Assembly: GCA_902984215.1 (NCBI GenBank)
Contig: CADWAF010002563.1
Coordinates: 1-20,865 of the forward strand
Source of the DNA: Willaertia magna
Taxonomy: Eukaryota; Heterolobosea; Eutetramitea; Acrasida; Naegleriidae
DNA length: 20,865 nt
Direction of reading: 5' to 3'
The notes below the pieces were generated by a model. It was given only the letters and a program-made list of their open reading frames with translations. It was not told the DNA's origin and ran no database searches. A program made the translations under genes and the position numbers. This document shows positions 8,047 to 16,703 of the stretch, piece by piece; the first letter of the stretch is position 1; each line of letters begins with the position of its first letter.

Positions 8047-11000
8047 TTACAAACTGTCAGGCAATAATAAATCTTCATCACTTTGAGACATTTTAACTTT
8101 CTTTTGTTGTGTTTGTTGTTGCTGCGAAGATGAAGCAAAACCATTTACCATACCTCCTGTAGATATACTTCTCTTTCTTCTATCTGAAAATGGTGATGTC
8201 GAAATGTCAGTTTTCTTATAAGTGAAATTTTGAAATATATTTGCCTTTTGATTATTGTTGCTATTATTGCTGCCTAAGAAAGGAGTAGAAGGCCTTATAA
8301 AAGTATTGTTATTATTCTTTCCTCCACCAATAGGAGATGCAAATTTTGATATTGGCGTTGTTGTTTTCGTTGTCATTGTCGTAGTTGATGAATTTATAAT
8401 TGGAGAAACTCTATTTGGTCTAACAAATTTGTGAGGCGTATTCAAAAGGTTTGTTGCTGTTGTAGGTGGAGGCATATCACTATTCCTCTGTTCTTCTAAA
8501 GTTTCTTTTTCTTCCACCTCTTCTTCTTGTATTATTTCTTCTGTTTCTTCTTTATCATTCAATTTACTATCATTATTATTCGTTGCCTTATTATTATTTT
8601 GAACCTTTTCAATTTCATTAAACAAAGAAGAAAGATCTGTAGTTGTTGTTATCATTGTTTGACCTTGTTTCACTGACTTATTTACATTATTATTTAAACT
8701 ATTACTATTCAATATACTATTATTATTACCTATTAATTTTGGAATATTAGGTGATTTTAAAAGTGATGATGATGCTGTTGAGGGTGGTGAAGAAGTATTA
8801 TTCTTATTAGATGATGATGTAGTTGGAGAAAAATATGGACTGATTTTCTGAGTTGACTTATTACCTCTTTGTGGCGTTTTAGGAATTTCCAAATTCTTTG
8901 TAAGACTATTTAATGTATTTTCTTCTTCTTCTTCTTGTTGATCTTCTTCTTTTTTAATTTCTTCCTTTTCTTCTTTTAAGTTTTCATTTTCTTCAATTTC
9001 TTCTTCTTGGTCCTCATCTTCTTCATCAATAAATAATTGTTTTCTCTTCTTTTCATTTGTATTACTTATTGACTTACTTCTATTACCTCTATTTAATTGT
9101 TTTTCAGTCTCATCTCTATAAGATCTTTTAAATACATAACCATCCCCACCACCAGTACTACTGTCACTATTATTATTAGTGTGATTATTAAAATGATGAT
9201 TGACATTACCACCACTTCCAAAGAATGTTTCTCTAACATTTGGCGGTAAAATTCCAGTTTTTGGCACATAAACAAAATTCCTTAATACATCAATTGCATT
9301 TCTCGTTTCTCCACTCTTCAATGTTGGTAATTTAAAAGAAGAAGATCCCTTATTATTATTATTATTGTTCTTTAAAGAACTAGCATTGTTGCTCTTGCCT
9401 TTTATATTATGATTATTATTAAGCTCTTCTTCCTCAACAATTAAATCATCTTCTTCTTCATTATCATTATTATCTTCTTCTTCATTGTTAATTTTCCTTC
9501 CCTTTAATGTACCCATAAAGTGATTAACATCTTGTTCAGAAAGATTTAAATCAACCTTTTCTTCTTCTTCATTCTCACTATCTTCTTCATCATTATCATT
9601 AATAAATCTTCTATCCTCTTCCGTTTCATCCATGTCATCCTCATTATCAATAATCTCTTCATCATCGTCGTCAACTGCCATTCTATCAAAATGTACTCTA
9701 TCCATATTCTCATCTTTATGTGACTTTCTATCTAATGTAGTTCCAACAACTTCCAACTTCTTTTGTAATAGTGGCCACAGATATTCATCAAAAGTACCTT
9801 TACCAAGCAGGTATTTAACATTTACAGCATTTCTTTGACCGATTCTGTGACAACGATCTTCAGCTTGAAGTAAATCAGATGGTGTCCAATATAATTCAGC
9901 AAATAAAACAGTTGAGCAAGCTGTCATTGTATAACCAACACCTGCTGCTTTAATTGATAAAATTGCAACTCTACAACTTTCTTCTTTACCAAAAGTTTCA
10001 ACTAATGTTTGACGTTTCTTTGAATCTGTATCACCATCAATTCTTATGAAATATTTCCCTTCTAATGGTTTATAAGGTCTTTTATCTTTTTTATTAATCT
10101 TAATTTTATGAAGTGAAGCTAACTGTTTACCAACACATTCTTCAATACTATCCATCACATCTTTATGGTAAGCAAATACTAAGAACTTTAAATTATCATT
10201 TTCAATCAGATCACTTATATATTCTTTAACTGCTGGTAATTTTGCTTTACCTGTCATTTGAAACATTTTAAAGTATTCAGCATTCTTTTCATAAGTTTTT
10301 TGATTAAATTCTTCTTTACTTAATGATGCTTTCATCTTTTCAACTGCTCTTTTCATTGTATCACTTGAGAATTTAATTGCCTTTAAATCTTTAGGTTTAA
10401 CATTTAATAATACTTGTTGTCTTATTTTTGAAGGTAGTTCAGTAAGAACTGCATCTTTTCTTCTTCTAATCATTACTGTTCTACTTAATAGATAATTTAA
10501 CTCTAAAGTATTACTTGATCCTCTTTGATCTATAGAGTATTGTGTTTCTTTTGCGTCACAATATCTATAGATAAAAGAACTATAAGTAAATCTGTACAGT
10601 GGATCTAACAGTAAATTTAATTGTGGAAAGATTTCTACAGGTCTACTTAATGCTGGGGTACCTGTAATTAAAATCAAACGTTTAACTTTTTGTAAGAAAG
10701 GCGTTAAGGCAGCTGATCTTTTCGTTCCAGTACTTTTCAGATAATGACTTTCATCACAAATAACACAATTAAATTTACATTCATTAATTATTGCACAATC
10801 TTCATCTAAATTTTGTGGATTATCAGTTAACATATTTGCAGCTAAATTATAAGACATTATATTAATATAATTATCAGGTTTTTGTTTACCATTTGTAATA
10901 ATCTTAATTTTATCAGAAGTTATACCACAATGTCCAAACTCACTACTTATAAACCATTCTTCAAACTCTCTACCCCAATTAAACTTTAAACTAGATGGAC

Positions 11001-12195
11001 ATATTATTAATAAAGGCCAATCTTGTTTAAAATAATATTGTATACTCATTGCTTGTAATGTTTTACCTAAACCCATTTCATCACCAATCAATACAGTTCC
11101 ATTTCTTTTTATACCAAATGCAACACCTTGTTTTTGAAAAGGACGTAAATTATTAAATACTTTTTTAGGTAAATTTTCATCTAATTTTAATTCTTTAATA
11201 AATTGTTCAGTTAAATTTAAATCAATAACTGAATAATGATGTACAATTAATTTTGTAATTTCTGGAAAATCAATTACTTTAATACAATATCCATCAATTT
11301 TACTTTCTAAAAAAATTTTTAATAAAACTTGATATTCACTTATGGGTACAATATATTCCAATTCATCTTTCTTAAAAATCTTTTGATCCTTTCCGAAAAG
11401 ATCATTCATCATCTTTACTAAAATAGTAGTTGCCGTACACATTCTAGGAAATGTAATTAAAATACAATCAAAAGTATCTTTTGTAAATGTAAAGGTTTCA
11501 TGCTCTTTTTTTTCAGCCTTGTTTTCAACCTTATCCAAAGCCTTGCTTTCAGCCTTGTTTTCAGCCTTGTTTTCTTCTGTTAAGGTTTGGATTAAATTAC
11601 TTCCAATGAGTTGAAAATTTATTAAAAAATCTTGACCAAAGGATGGAGATACTTTTGATTCACGAACTTTACTGTATTTTGGATCATTATTGTAATGATT
11701 ATTGTCACTATTATTGTCATTGTTAATTAAAATTTTGTCACTTTCATCACACCATTTAAAGAAACAATTTTTTCCAATATTACAAGTCCAAAATAATTTT
11801 CCTTTATTTTCATTTTCTTTTGTAACTTTTCTTTGAACGCACTTTACTTGATGTGTTGGACATAAAGGTATTCCGTCATCACTATAAGTTAAATTATTAA
11901 ATGATTTATTATTCATATTAGGTGAATTAAATGATTTATTATTTAAAGGAGGCGAAGAAGAAGAAGAAGAAGGTGAAGCGAAAGAAGAAGCGCTTTGAAA
12001 CGATCGATTTGGAGAAGAAAAGGAATTATTATTATTATTTTCAACCCATTGAAAGAAAGTACATCTAGTTTTATCGGAAAATGGTTTTGGACAAGTCCAA
12101 TATTCTTTACCTATATTTTGTCCCTTTTTTGTTTTTCTGGTTTCTGCCATTGTATTGCAATAGCAATAAATAATATCTCCACCTTTTTTAGACAT
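8047..12195 (-). CDS. SMARCAL1/ZRANB3-like SNF2 ATPase with two GRF zinc fingers
   Basis: 1382 residues, no intron seen. Predicted nuclear SNF2 ATPase acting on branched or single-stranded DNA, for example in fork remodelling. Two GRF-type zinc fingers come first. One has C11, C13, C35, C45 and ends CTFFQW. The other has C112-x2-H115, C119, C138, C144 and ends CFFKW, the form seen in NEIL3 and APE2, where it binds ssDNA. A Lys/Glu-rich repeat follows. The ATPase core has motif I DEMGLGKT (372-379, K378), DESH box (481-484) rather than DEAH, TGTPALSRP as in SMARCAL1, and motif VI AEDRCHRIGQR (about 774-784). DESH and the SMARCAL1-like motif III exclude Snf2, ISWI and CHD remodellers. The last 550 residues are acidic, Asn/Ser/Thr-rich and disordered, and include a PIP-box-like TQKISPYF (1115-1122). 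The SNF2 call is secure; the orthologue call is moderate. Confidence 0.92.
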   Translation of the reverse strand: MSKKGGDIIYCYCNTMAETRKTKKGQNIGKEYWTCPKPFSDKTRCTFFQWVENNNNNSFSSPNRSFQSASSFASPSSSSSSPPLNNKSFNSPNMNNKSFNNLTYSDDGIPLCPTHQVKCVQRKVTKENENKGKLFWTCNIGKNCFFKWCDESDKILINNDNNSDNNHYNNDPKYSKVRESKVSPSFGQDFLINFQLIGSNLIQTLTEENKAENKAESKALDKVENKAEKKEHETFTFTKDTFDCILITFPRMCTATTILVKMMNDLFGKDQKIFKKDELEYIVPISEYQVLLKIFLESKIDGYCIKVIDFPEITKLIVHHYSVIDLNLTEQFIKELKLDENLPKKVFNNLRPFQKQGVAFGIKRNGTVLIGDEMGLGKTLQAMSIQYYFKQDWPLLIICPSSLKFNWGREFEEWFISSEFGHCGITSDKIKIITNGKQKPDNYINIMSYNLAANMLTDNPQNLDEDCAIINECKFNCVICDESHYLKSTGTKRSAALTPFLQKVKRLILITGTPALSRPVEIFPQLNLLLDPLYRFTYSSFIYRYCDAKETQYSIDQRGSSNTLELNYLLSRTVMIRRRKDAVLTELPSKIRQQVLLNVKPKDLKAIKFSSDTMKRAVEKMKASLSKEEFNQKTYEKNAEYFKMFQMTGKAKLPAVKEYISDLIENDNLKFLVFAYHKDVMDSIEECVGKQLASLHKIKINKKDKRPYKPLEGKYFIRIDGDTDSKKRQTLVETFGKEESCRVAILSIKAAGVGYTMTACSTVLFAELYWTPSDLLQAEDRCHRIGQRNAVNVKYLLGKGTFDEYLWPLLQKKLEVVGTTLDRKSHKDENMDRVHFDRMAVDDDDEEIIDNEDDMDETEEDRRFINDNDEEDSENEEEEKVDLNLSEQDVNHFMGTLKGRKINNEEEDNNDNEEEDDLIVEEEELNNNHNIKGKSNNASSLKNNNNNNKGSSSFKLPTLKSGETRNAIDVLRNFVYVPKTGILPPNVRETFFGSGGNVNHHFNNHTNNNSDSSTGGGDGYVFKRSYRDETEKQLNRGNRSKSISNTNEKKRKQLFIDEEDEDQEEEIEENENLKEEKEEIKKEEDQQEEEEENTLNSLTKNLEIPKTPQRGNKSTQKISPYFSPTTSSSNKNNTSSPPSTASSSLLKSPNIPKLIGNNNSILNSNSLNNNVNKSVKQGQTMITTTTDLSSLFNEIEKVQNNNKATNNNDSKLNDKEETEEIIQEEEVEEKETLEEQRNSDMPPPTTATNLLNTPHKFVRPNRVSPIINSSTTTMTTKTTTPISKFASPIGGGKNNNNTFIRPSTPFLGSNNSNNNQKANIFQNFTYKKTDISTSPFSDRRKRSISTGGMVNGFASSSQQQQTQQKKVKMSQSDEDLLLPDSL
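11511..11574 (-). repeat. Short tandem repeat coding ENKAENKAESKA
   Basis: Imperfect 12-bp units in the SNF2 gene, between the GRF fingers and the ATPase core. They encode four or five E-x-K-A tetrapeptides, likely a charged, helix-forming spacer and a probable site of length polymorphism. Confidence 0.6.
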
Positions 12196-12489
12196 TTTTT
12201 TATTAAATATTTTATTAATTTTTTAATTTTATTGGTTTATTGAATGAAATTAATAATTTCCAGTAAAAGATGGATAAGAGACAGTTTTGATGGGTAAAAG
12301 GCTTTAACATGGGATTTTTAGTGTTTTGTAGGTAGGGAATAAAAAGACGTAAAAGAAAGAACTTAAAGAAAGGCAGTTTATTGAATGGGCAAAACTATTT
12401 CGTTTTGTATATACAACAAGGTTTTTCGTAAACTAAACCTTTTGTTTATAGGTATTTTATGTAATTTTAAAAAAGAATCGGAATATCAT
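12196..12489. other. Intergenic region, SNF2 5' flank and TMA7 3' flank
   Basis: 294 bp with no gene I can support. Both neighbours are on the minus strand, so it holds the TMA7 3' UTR and the SNF2 promoter and 5' UTR. No named motif is visible. Confidence 0.4.
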
Positions 12490-12736
12490 TTATTTCTTTT
12501 TCTTCTTTTCTAAATCCTTCTTTGCTTGTTCAAGAGCTTTCTTTTCTTCCTTTAATTTTTGTTTATGAGCAACATCATGTTCATCTTCGATTGAATCTTC
12601 TTTCTTTGGTTTCTTTAACTATATACCAGAAATAATAATGATGTAACATAGCAACAAGAAAGAACGGCGTTAATTGAAAAACTAAAAAAATTTAAAAACG
12701 TACTGGTTTCACTTTACCTCCTTCTTTACCTGGCAT
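12490..12736 (-). CDS. TMA7: Translation machinery-associated protein 7 (TMA7), two exons
   Basis: Small spliced gene. Exon 1 is 12736-12704, coding MPGKEGGKVKP. Intron 12703-12619 is 85 bp (donor GTACGT, acceptor TATAG). Exon 2 is 12618-12490, starting LKKPKKED and ending in a run of lysines before TAA. The 53-residue product matches the TMA7/CCDC72 family. The N-terminus aligns with MSGREGGKKKPLKQPKK of the animal protein, and the middle HKQKLKEEKKALEQ with its KQKQKEEQKKLEE stretch. The animal protein is about 64 residues; here the Gly/Lys tail is shortened. TMA7 is a ribosome-associated factor found with translating ribosomes in yeast, with its precise role unsettled. The phase-0 junction falls exactly within the conserved KKPLK block, which supports the splice model. 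Confidence 0.88.
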
Positions 12737-12996
12737 TTTTTTTAATTTAAAAATTTTAATTGAAAACTCGGCAACAAAGCCTTTTTCAAACAAAAACCCT
12801 CATCGGAACTTGCAAATTGTAAATTCACTAGTCAATTTGGAATTGTGGCAACGAAACGTGATTAATTTTAAGAGTTATCCTTAAACCAAAGCAAACAATT
12901 AGTTAAAACTAAATACAATATAATTAATATTGTTAAATTTAATTATTATTTATTATTCGTTCCAAATGTCATTACTAATAAATTAACAATAATTGT

Positions 12997-14088
12997 TTAC
13001 AAAATTGTAACGCCTTCCTCAGACAGAGAATTCTCTTCCTTTTTCTTTTTAATTAAATCCATATCCACTTCTCTTCTTTTCAAAACTTCTAATGGAAAAA
13101 TCTCTTCCAAAACACAATCCTTTTTAAAAAAATATAAATTCGTATGATTAAAAACAAAATTTAAATAATATTCCTTTTCTTTTAAATCATTTTTCTTTTT
13201 ATTCTTCTTGTTCGTTTCTAAAACGTGTAAAAGATCTACATTTTCATGAATTAAAATTTCTTCTTGTTTATCAATAGAATAAACTTTATTTATTAATTTT
13301 GAATTAATTGATAATGGATTTGAAAATAAAATTAATTTATCTAAAATATTCTTATTTAAAGTTAATAAATTATAATACATTGTAAAAGAACAATGTGGCA
13401 TATAAATAAATGTATAAAACTCATTCGAAAGTTTACGTTTACATTCTTCATTTTCTAAAATCCATTCAATATCATATTTCTCTTTTAAATAATTAAAAAA
13501 TTTATTACATTCTTCTTTATCGTTACCTAAAACCATTTCTATTATTGGATCGTAAAGAAAAACGCGCACTTTTGTAGTTGAATTTGTAGTAAAGGTTGCG
13601 CCATTTTTTTCTTCTGTAAATTTTGTATTGTTGTCGTTTTTACGTAATTTTTCTATCAAGGCTAAAAGAACGACAAATTGACAAATAGAAATTGTTTCGG
13701 AAAGAAAGTTACCAATACCGTAACAAATTATTTGTTGAATATTATTGTTACTATTGTGTTCAGTGTTTTCTTGCTTGATTTTAAAATTTTCATTAATTTT
13801 TGAGTAAATGTAATCGGAAATGAATGTTGTTGGTTCCATAAAGGATTTTATTTGTAATTCAAAAGTTTCGGAATTAAATTTTTTAGTTTCATCAATAGTG
13901 GAAGAGAAATGATGTATTTTATGTTTTGATTTTTTACTACTACCACGTTTATTATTATTAAAATTATTGGTATATAAATTTGTTGGATTTATTACTTTTT
14001 TATTTTTATAATTACTATTGTTTGTGTTCCGAGAAGAAACCACTGTAAATCCACCTTCTGTCATTATCTCTTCATGGCTAGAATGCAT
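12997..14088 (-). CDS. SRR1-domain protein (SRR1/SRRD/Ber1 family)
   Basis: 363 residues. The SRR1 signature is clear: CYGIGNF (122-128) followed by a helix with a conserved Gln (ICQFVVLLALIEKL), VFLYDP (176-181), and YMPHC (229-233) followed by MYYNLL. Families of this kind include Arabidopsis SRR1 (clock and light signalling), animal SRRD and yeast Ber1; the biochemical activity is not established. The Asn/Lys-rich N-terminal 110 residues are probably disordered, but GGFTVVSSR (12-20) resembles the short WTVV element before the domain in plant SRR1 proteins. Met9 is an equally plausible start, since it begins just before that element. There is an Asn/Thr insert (about 151-172) inside the domain. 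It starts 138 bp from the divergent CSN9-like gene, so the two probably share a promoter region. Confidence 0.85.
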   Translation of the reverse strand: MHSSHEEIMTEGGFTVVSSRNTNNSNYKNKKVINPTNLYTNNFNNNKRGSSKKSKHKIHHFSSTIDETKKFNSETFELQIKSFMEPTTFISDYIYSKINENFKIKQENTEHNSNNNIQQIICYGIGNFLSETISICQFVVLLALIEKLRKNDNNTKFTEEKNGATFTTNSTTKVRVFLYDPIIEMVLGNDKEECNKFFNYLKEKYDIEWILENEECKRKLSNEFYTFIYMPHCSFTMYYNLLTLNKNILDKLILFSNPLSINSKLINKVYSIDKQEEILIHENVDLLHVLETNKKNKKKNDLKEKEYYLNFVFNHTNLYFFKKDCVLEEIFPLEVLKRREVDMDLIKKKKEENSLSEEGVTIL

Positions 14089-14226
14089 TTTTAAAAAATA
14101 ATTTTAAAAAATTTTAATAATTTCACAGCAGCATGAACTTGCTTATGAGATGCACTGGAACTTACTTTTGGGATTTGTAAAAAAATAATTTTTCGAAAAT
14201 TAAATTTTTAAAAATAAATAATCAAA

Positions 14227-14556
14227 ATGAGTTCTGCAGAAGCTGAGATGATGGAAGGTTAGTGTTTGATTTTTTGATCTCTTCTTACCGGACAATGATG
14301 AATAAACTAATAATTAATAATGTAAACAATAATGTAGAAGGTGAATTTATGGACCCAGAAATGGTTGATCAAGAAGAATTATTAAATTTATTAGGAGGTG
14401 CAGGTTTAGAAGCTGGAAAGAACGTTCAACAACTTTTAAAAGAAACACTAGTAGATAAAGATTTTTATAATGGTATGTACATTCTCTTGAAAATTTACAA
14501 TTAACAATTTCTCTTTAGATTTTGATGACGATTTTGAAGATGAAGATCTCAAATAA
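14227..14556 (+). CDS. COP9 signalosome subunit 9 (CSNAP)-like small acidic protein, three exons
   Basis: Exons 14227-14257, 14338-14472 and 14519-14556. Intron 1 is 80 bp (GTTAGT...GTAG), intron 2 is 46 bp (GTATGT...TTTAG). The spliced frame gives 67 residues, very acidic, beginning MSSAEAEMMEEGEFMD. The C-terminal DKDFYNDFDDDFEDED lines up with the CSNAP/COPS9 tail HADFFNDFEDLFDDDD, including the paired aromatic residues that anchor CSNAP in the signalosome. The middle (LLNLLGGAGLEAGKNV) loosely resembles its Gly-rich segment. COPS9 is a 57-residue stoichiometric CSN subunit; CSN removes NEDD8 from cullins. The other candidate is the similar proteasome lid protein DSS1/Rpn15, but the Trp-containing DSS1 signature is missing. 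The exon model is well supported; the family call rests on a short tail. Confidence 0.7.
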
Positions 14557-14627
14557 ACTAGAAAATACTATTTCATCATCAACCTTTTTAAACAAGTTTC
14601 AATCGTTGTTTCCTTTTGTACAAATAG

Positions 14628-14633
14628 AATAAA
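14628..14633 (+). terminator. Poly(A) signal AATAAA of the CSN9-like gene
   Basis: Canonical hexamer 72 bp past the CSN9-like stop and just before the convergent FAM228-like stop. Use is inferred from position. Confidence 0.45.
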
Positions 14634-14639
14634 ATTAAA

Positions 14640-15900
14640 CTATTTTCCACTATTTTTCTTATGAGAATACATTTCCACAAATTTGTCTTCTCTCTTTTTT
14701 GAAGGAATCATTGTTATTATCTTTTTAGATTCTACTTTCCTCTTACTTTGATCATCTATCCCATTAACTAATTCTTTCACTGTTTTTACAGAATTGTTAT
14801 TTGAAGTAACTGTTATACGTTTTCCTTTCGTATTTTCCCAAGGATCTCTTTTCTCTTTACTGAAATCATCTAGCGCCACTTCCGATTTTACTTTTCTTTT
14901 GATATTCAATGAATCAGTAAGTAATTATTTTAAATTTACAATAACAAAATGGTACTTACAATGTAGCTTGTTTAGCCGTTTGGGAGCCAGGATTAATCAT
15001 CTTGTTATAGTGACCATAAGGTGTTGCATTAAGTTTATCATACTGAGTAACATTTAACATATCTTGTTTCCTCAATGAACGAGAAGGTATCTTATTTGCT
15101 TTATCTTCCAACAACTTACTTGCCTTTTCATTTATACCATTTGAGGGAGAGGTTGGAGAATTGGATTTTAAAGAAACCTTAAAAGAATTTCTTGTTAACT
15201 CAAATGGATCGTATTCCTCATCTATTATAATATCTCTAAATACCCCTCCATTATTCTTTTGTTTATGGTTCAGTTGTCTAATGTATTCGTCAAACTTTTC
15301 TCGTTTTCTTTTCTGTATTTCTTCAAAAGGAACGCTTGACAGATAATCGTCTATTTGGGATTGAATTGGATCAAACACCCTTTCACACCATTCGTTATAG
15401 ATTTGTTGTTTCTTTCTGTCATCAGCATCTTCATAGGCTTCCAATCTTTTATTTAAATCTACAATAAAAGTACTTCTTTCCCTTAGTATTTCTTCCCAAA
15501 GTTCAAAAAACTTTTTCTCTTTCGCAGCCTCTTGTTTTAACCTTAATTTTTCTCCATTAAGTTTTACTTTTTCAAAATATTCTTCTTGTTCTTTTCTTTT
15601 TGTTTCTCGTTGTAAGGTTTTTAGTTCTTTTAGTTCAGTTTTTTTAGTGGTATTATTGCTGTTTCGTTTAACTAAGGTAATGCCTTCGCTGTTAGAGCTT
15701 AATACACTTGCATTACTTTTTGATCTAGGATATAGTGGAAAAGTCCTTTCTTCTTCCTTTACTTCCTCTTCACATGGTTCTTCCATACTATTAATAAGTT
15801 CTTGAAAAAGACTAGCGTCATGAATGAAAATTGGTGGATTGTTGGAAGCTTTAGTTTCTTCTTTGCTGTTGTTAGGGAACGCGCGCCTGTAAGACATCAT
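14640..15900 (-). CDS. FAM228-like protein, probably cilium/flagellum-linked (two exons)
   Basis: Exon 1 is 15900-14960; the intron 14959-14896 is 64 bp; exon 2 is 14895-14640. The donor GTAAGT overlaps the stop that unspliced reading would meet (TT|GTAAGT). Acceptor CAAAAG restores the frame (TT+A = Leu), giving 398 residues instead of 314. The core matches the FAM228 family by eye: a charged helix (about 85-165), YNEWCERVFDPIQ (168-180), VPFEEIQKRKREKFDEYI (190-207), then NNGGVF and EEYDPFEL (228-235), like the conserved KKGNVF and EYDP blocks. FAM228 proteins are expressed in ciliated and sperm cells and found in flagellated eukaryotes; no molecular function is established. The exon-2 tail is basic and Lys/Ser-rich with no recognised domain. 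Its acceptor lacks a pyrimidine tract, so the C-terminus is less certain. Met2 is an alternative start. Confidence 0.72.
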
Positions 15901-16136
15901 TTTTTATTGTTTAGCCTTCCCAGAATTAAGGTTCAAAACAAAAGAACTTTATCATGCCGCACAATAAATAATCCAAAGATTTAATGTAAATTTTACCGCC
16001 ATCACTTAACGTTGATTAAAGTAAAAAACAAGAATTAGCATTATTAATTTTTAAAATTTTTTATTTTTACAATGTACAAGAAATGATGGAAGGGAAGCTT
16101 AGATTGGAAAGTAAAAAGATCAAAAAACCTAGAAAT

Positions 16137-16703
16137 TTAATATTCTTGAGAAAGAGCTGCATTAGATGTTTCACCACCTTCGGATTTCTTTCCACTTTTA
16201 CCTTTAGTACCCTTTCCTTGGGTTGGTAAAAGTTGAGAGTGAATGTTTGGAAGAACACCACCTGATGCAATAATAACTTCATGTAATAATTTGCTTAATT
16301 CTTCGTCGTTTCTGATAGCTAAAGTGATGTGTCTAGGAATAATTCTACCCTTCTTGTTATCTCTTGCTGCGTTACCTGCTAATTCTAAAATTTCAGCAGC
16401 TAAATATTCTAAAACTGCTGCTAAATAGACTGGAGCACCAGCACCAATTCTTTCGGAATATCTACCTATCTTTAAATATCTTGCAATACGACCGACTGGG
16501 AATTGTAATTTAGCTTTATCAGATCTTGATTGTGGTCTCTTCTTTTTATCACCAGTCTTTGGTGGAGCTCGGCTAGCAATCTTCTTCTTAGGCTTGTTCT
16601 TATCTTTTTTATCTGTTGATTTAGAAGTTTTTGTTGTTGTTTCTTCTTCTTCTTCGTGTTCTTGTTCAGTAGTTGTTGGTTCGTTTTCTGCGTCGGAAGG
16701 CAT
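16137..16703 (-). CDS. Histone H2A, H2A.X type, with acidic N-terminal extension
   Basis: 188 residues, against about 130-145 for usual H2A and H2A.X. The fold is highly conserved from [19 protein letters not shown] (59-77) to [14 protein letters not shown] (147-160). Acidic-patch residues E99, E104, E107 and D133-E135 are kept, so it should dock in nucleosomes as normal H2A. The C-terminus is Lys/Ser-rich and ends SQEY. This is the SQ-[E/D]-aromatic motif phosphorylated by ATM/ATR-type kinases at DNA breaks, with Ser185 the predicted gamma site. L1 loop and docking residues are H2A-like, not H2A.Z-like. The N-terminus is odd: about 40 extra residues, an acidic part (EQEHEEEEE, 13-21) followed by a Lys-rich stretch. 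The frame is continuous and the downstream sequence offers no nearby Met in place of this start. Divergent from the WNK gene. Confidence 0.95.
   Translation of the reverse strand: MPSDAENEPTTTEQEHEEEEETTTKTSKSTDKKDKNKPKKKIASRAPPKTGDKKKRPQSRSDKAKLQFPVGRIARYLKIGRYSERIGAGAPVYLAAVLEYLAAEILELAGNAARDNKKGRIIPRHITLAIRNDEELSKLLHEVIIASGGVLPNIHSQLLPTQGKGTKGKSGKKSEGGETSNAALSQEY

Noticed and set aside
9093..9275. 60-codon minus-strand frame with a hydrophobic Ile/Val stretch
   Set aside because: A frame-shifted reading of the Asn-rich AAT repeats in the SNF2 tail; it looks like a membrane helix only because of AT-rich codons.
14262..14504. 80-codon open frame on the plus strand
   Set aside because: It starts inside intron 1 and ends inside intron 2 of the CSN9-like gene; only the middle (exon 2) is coding.
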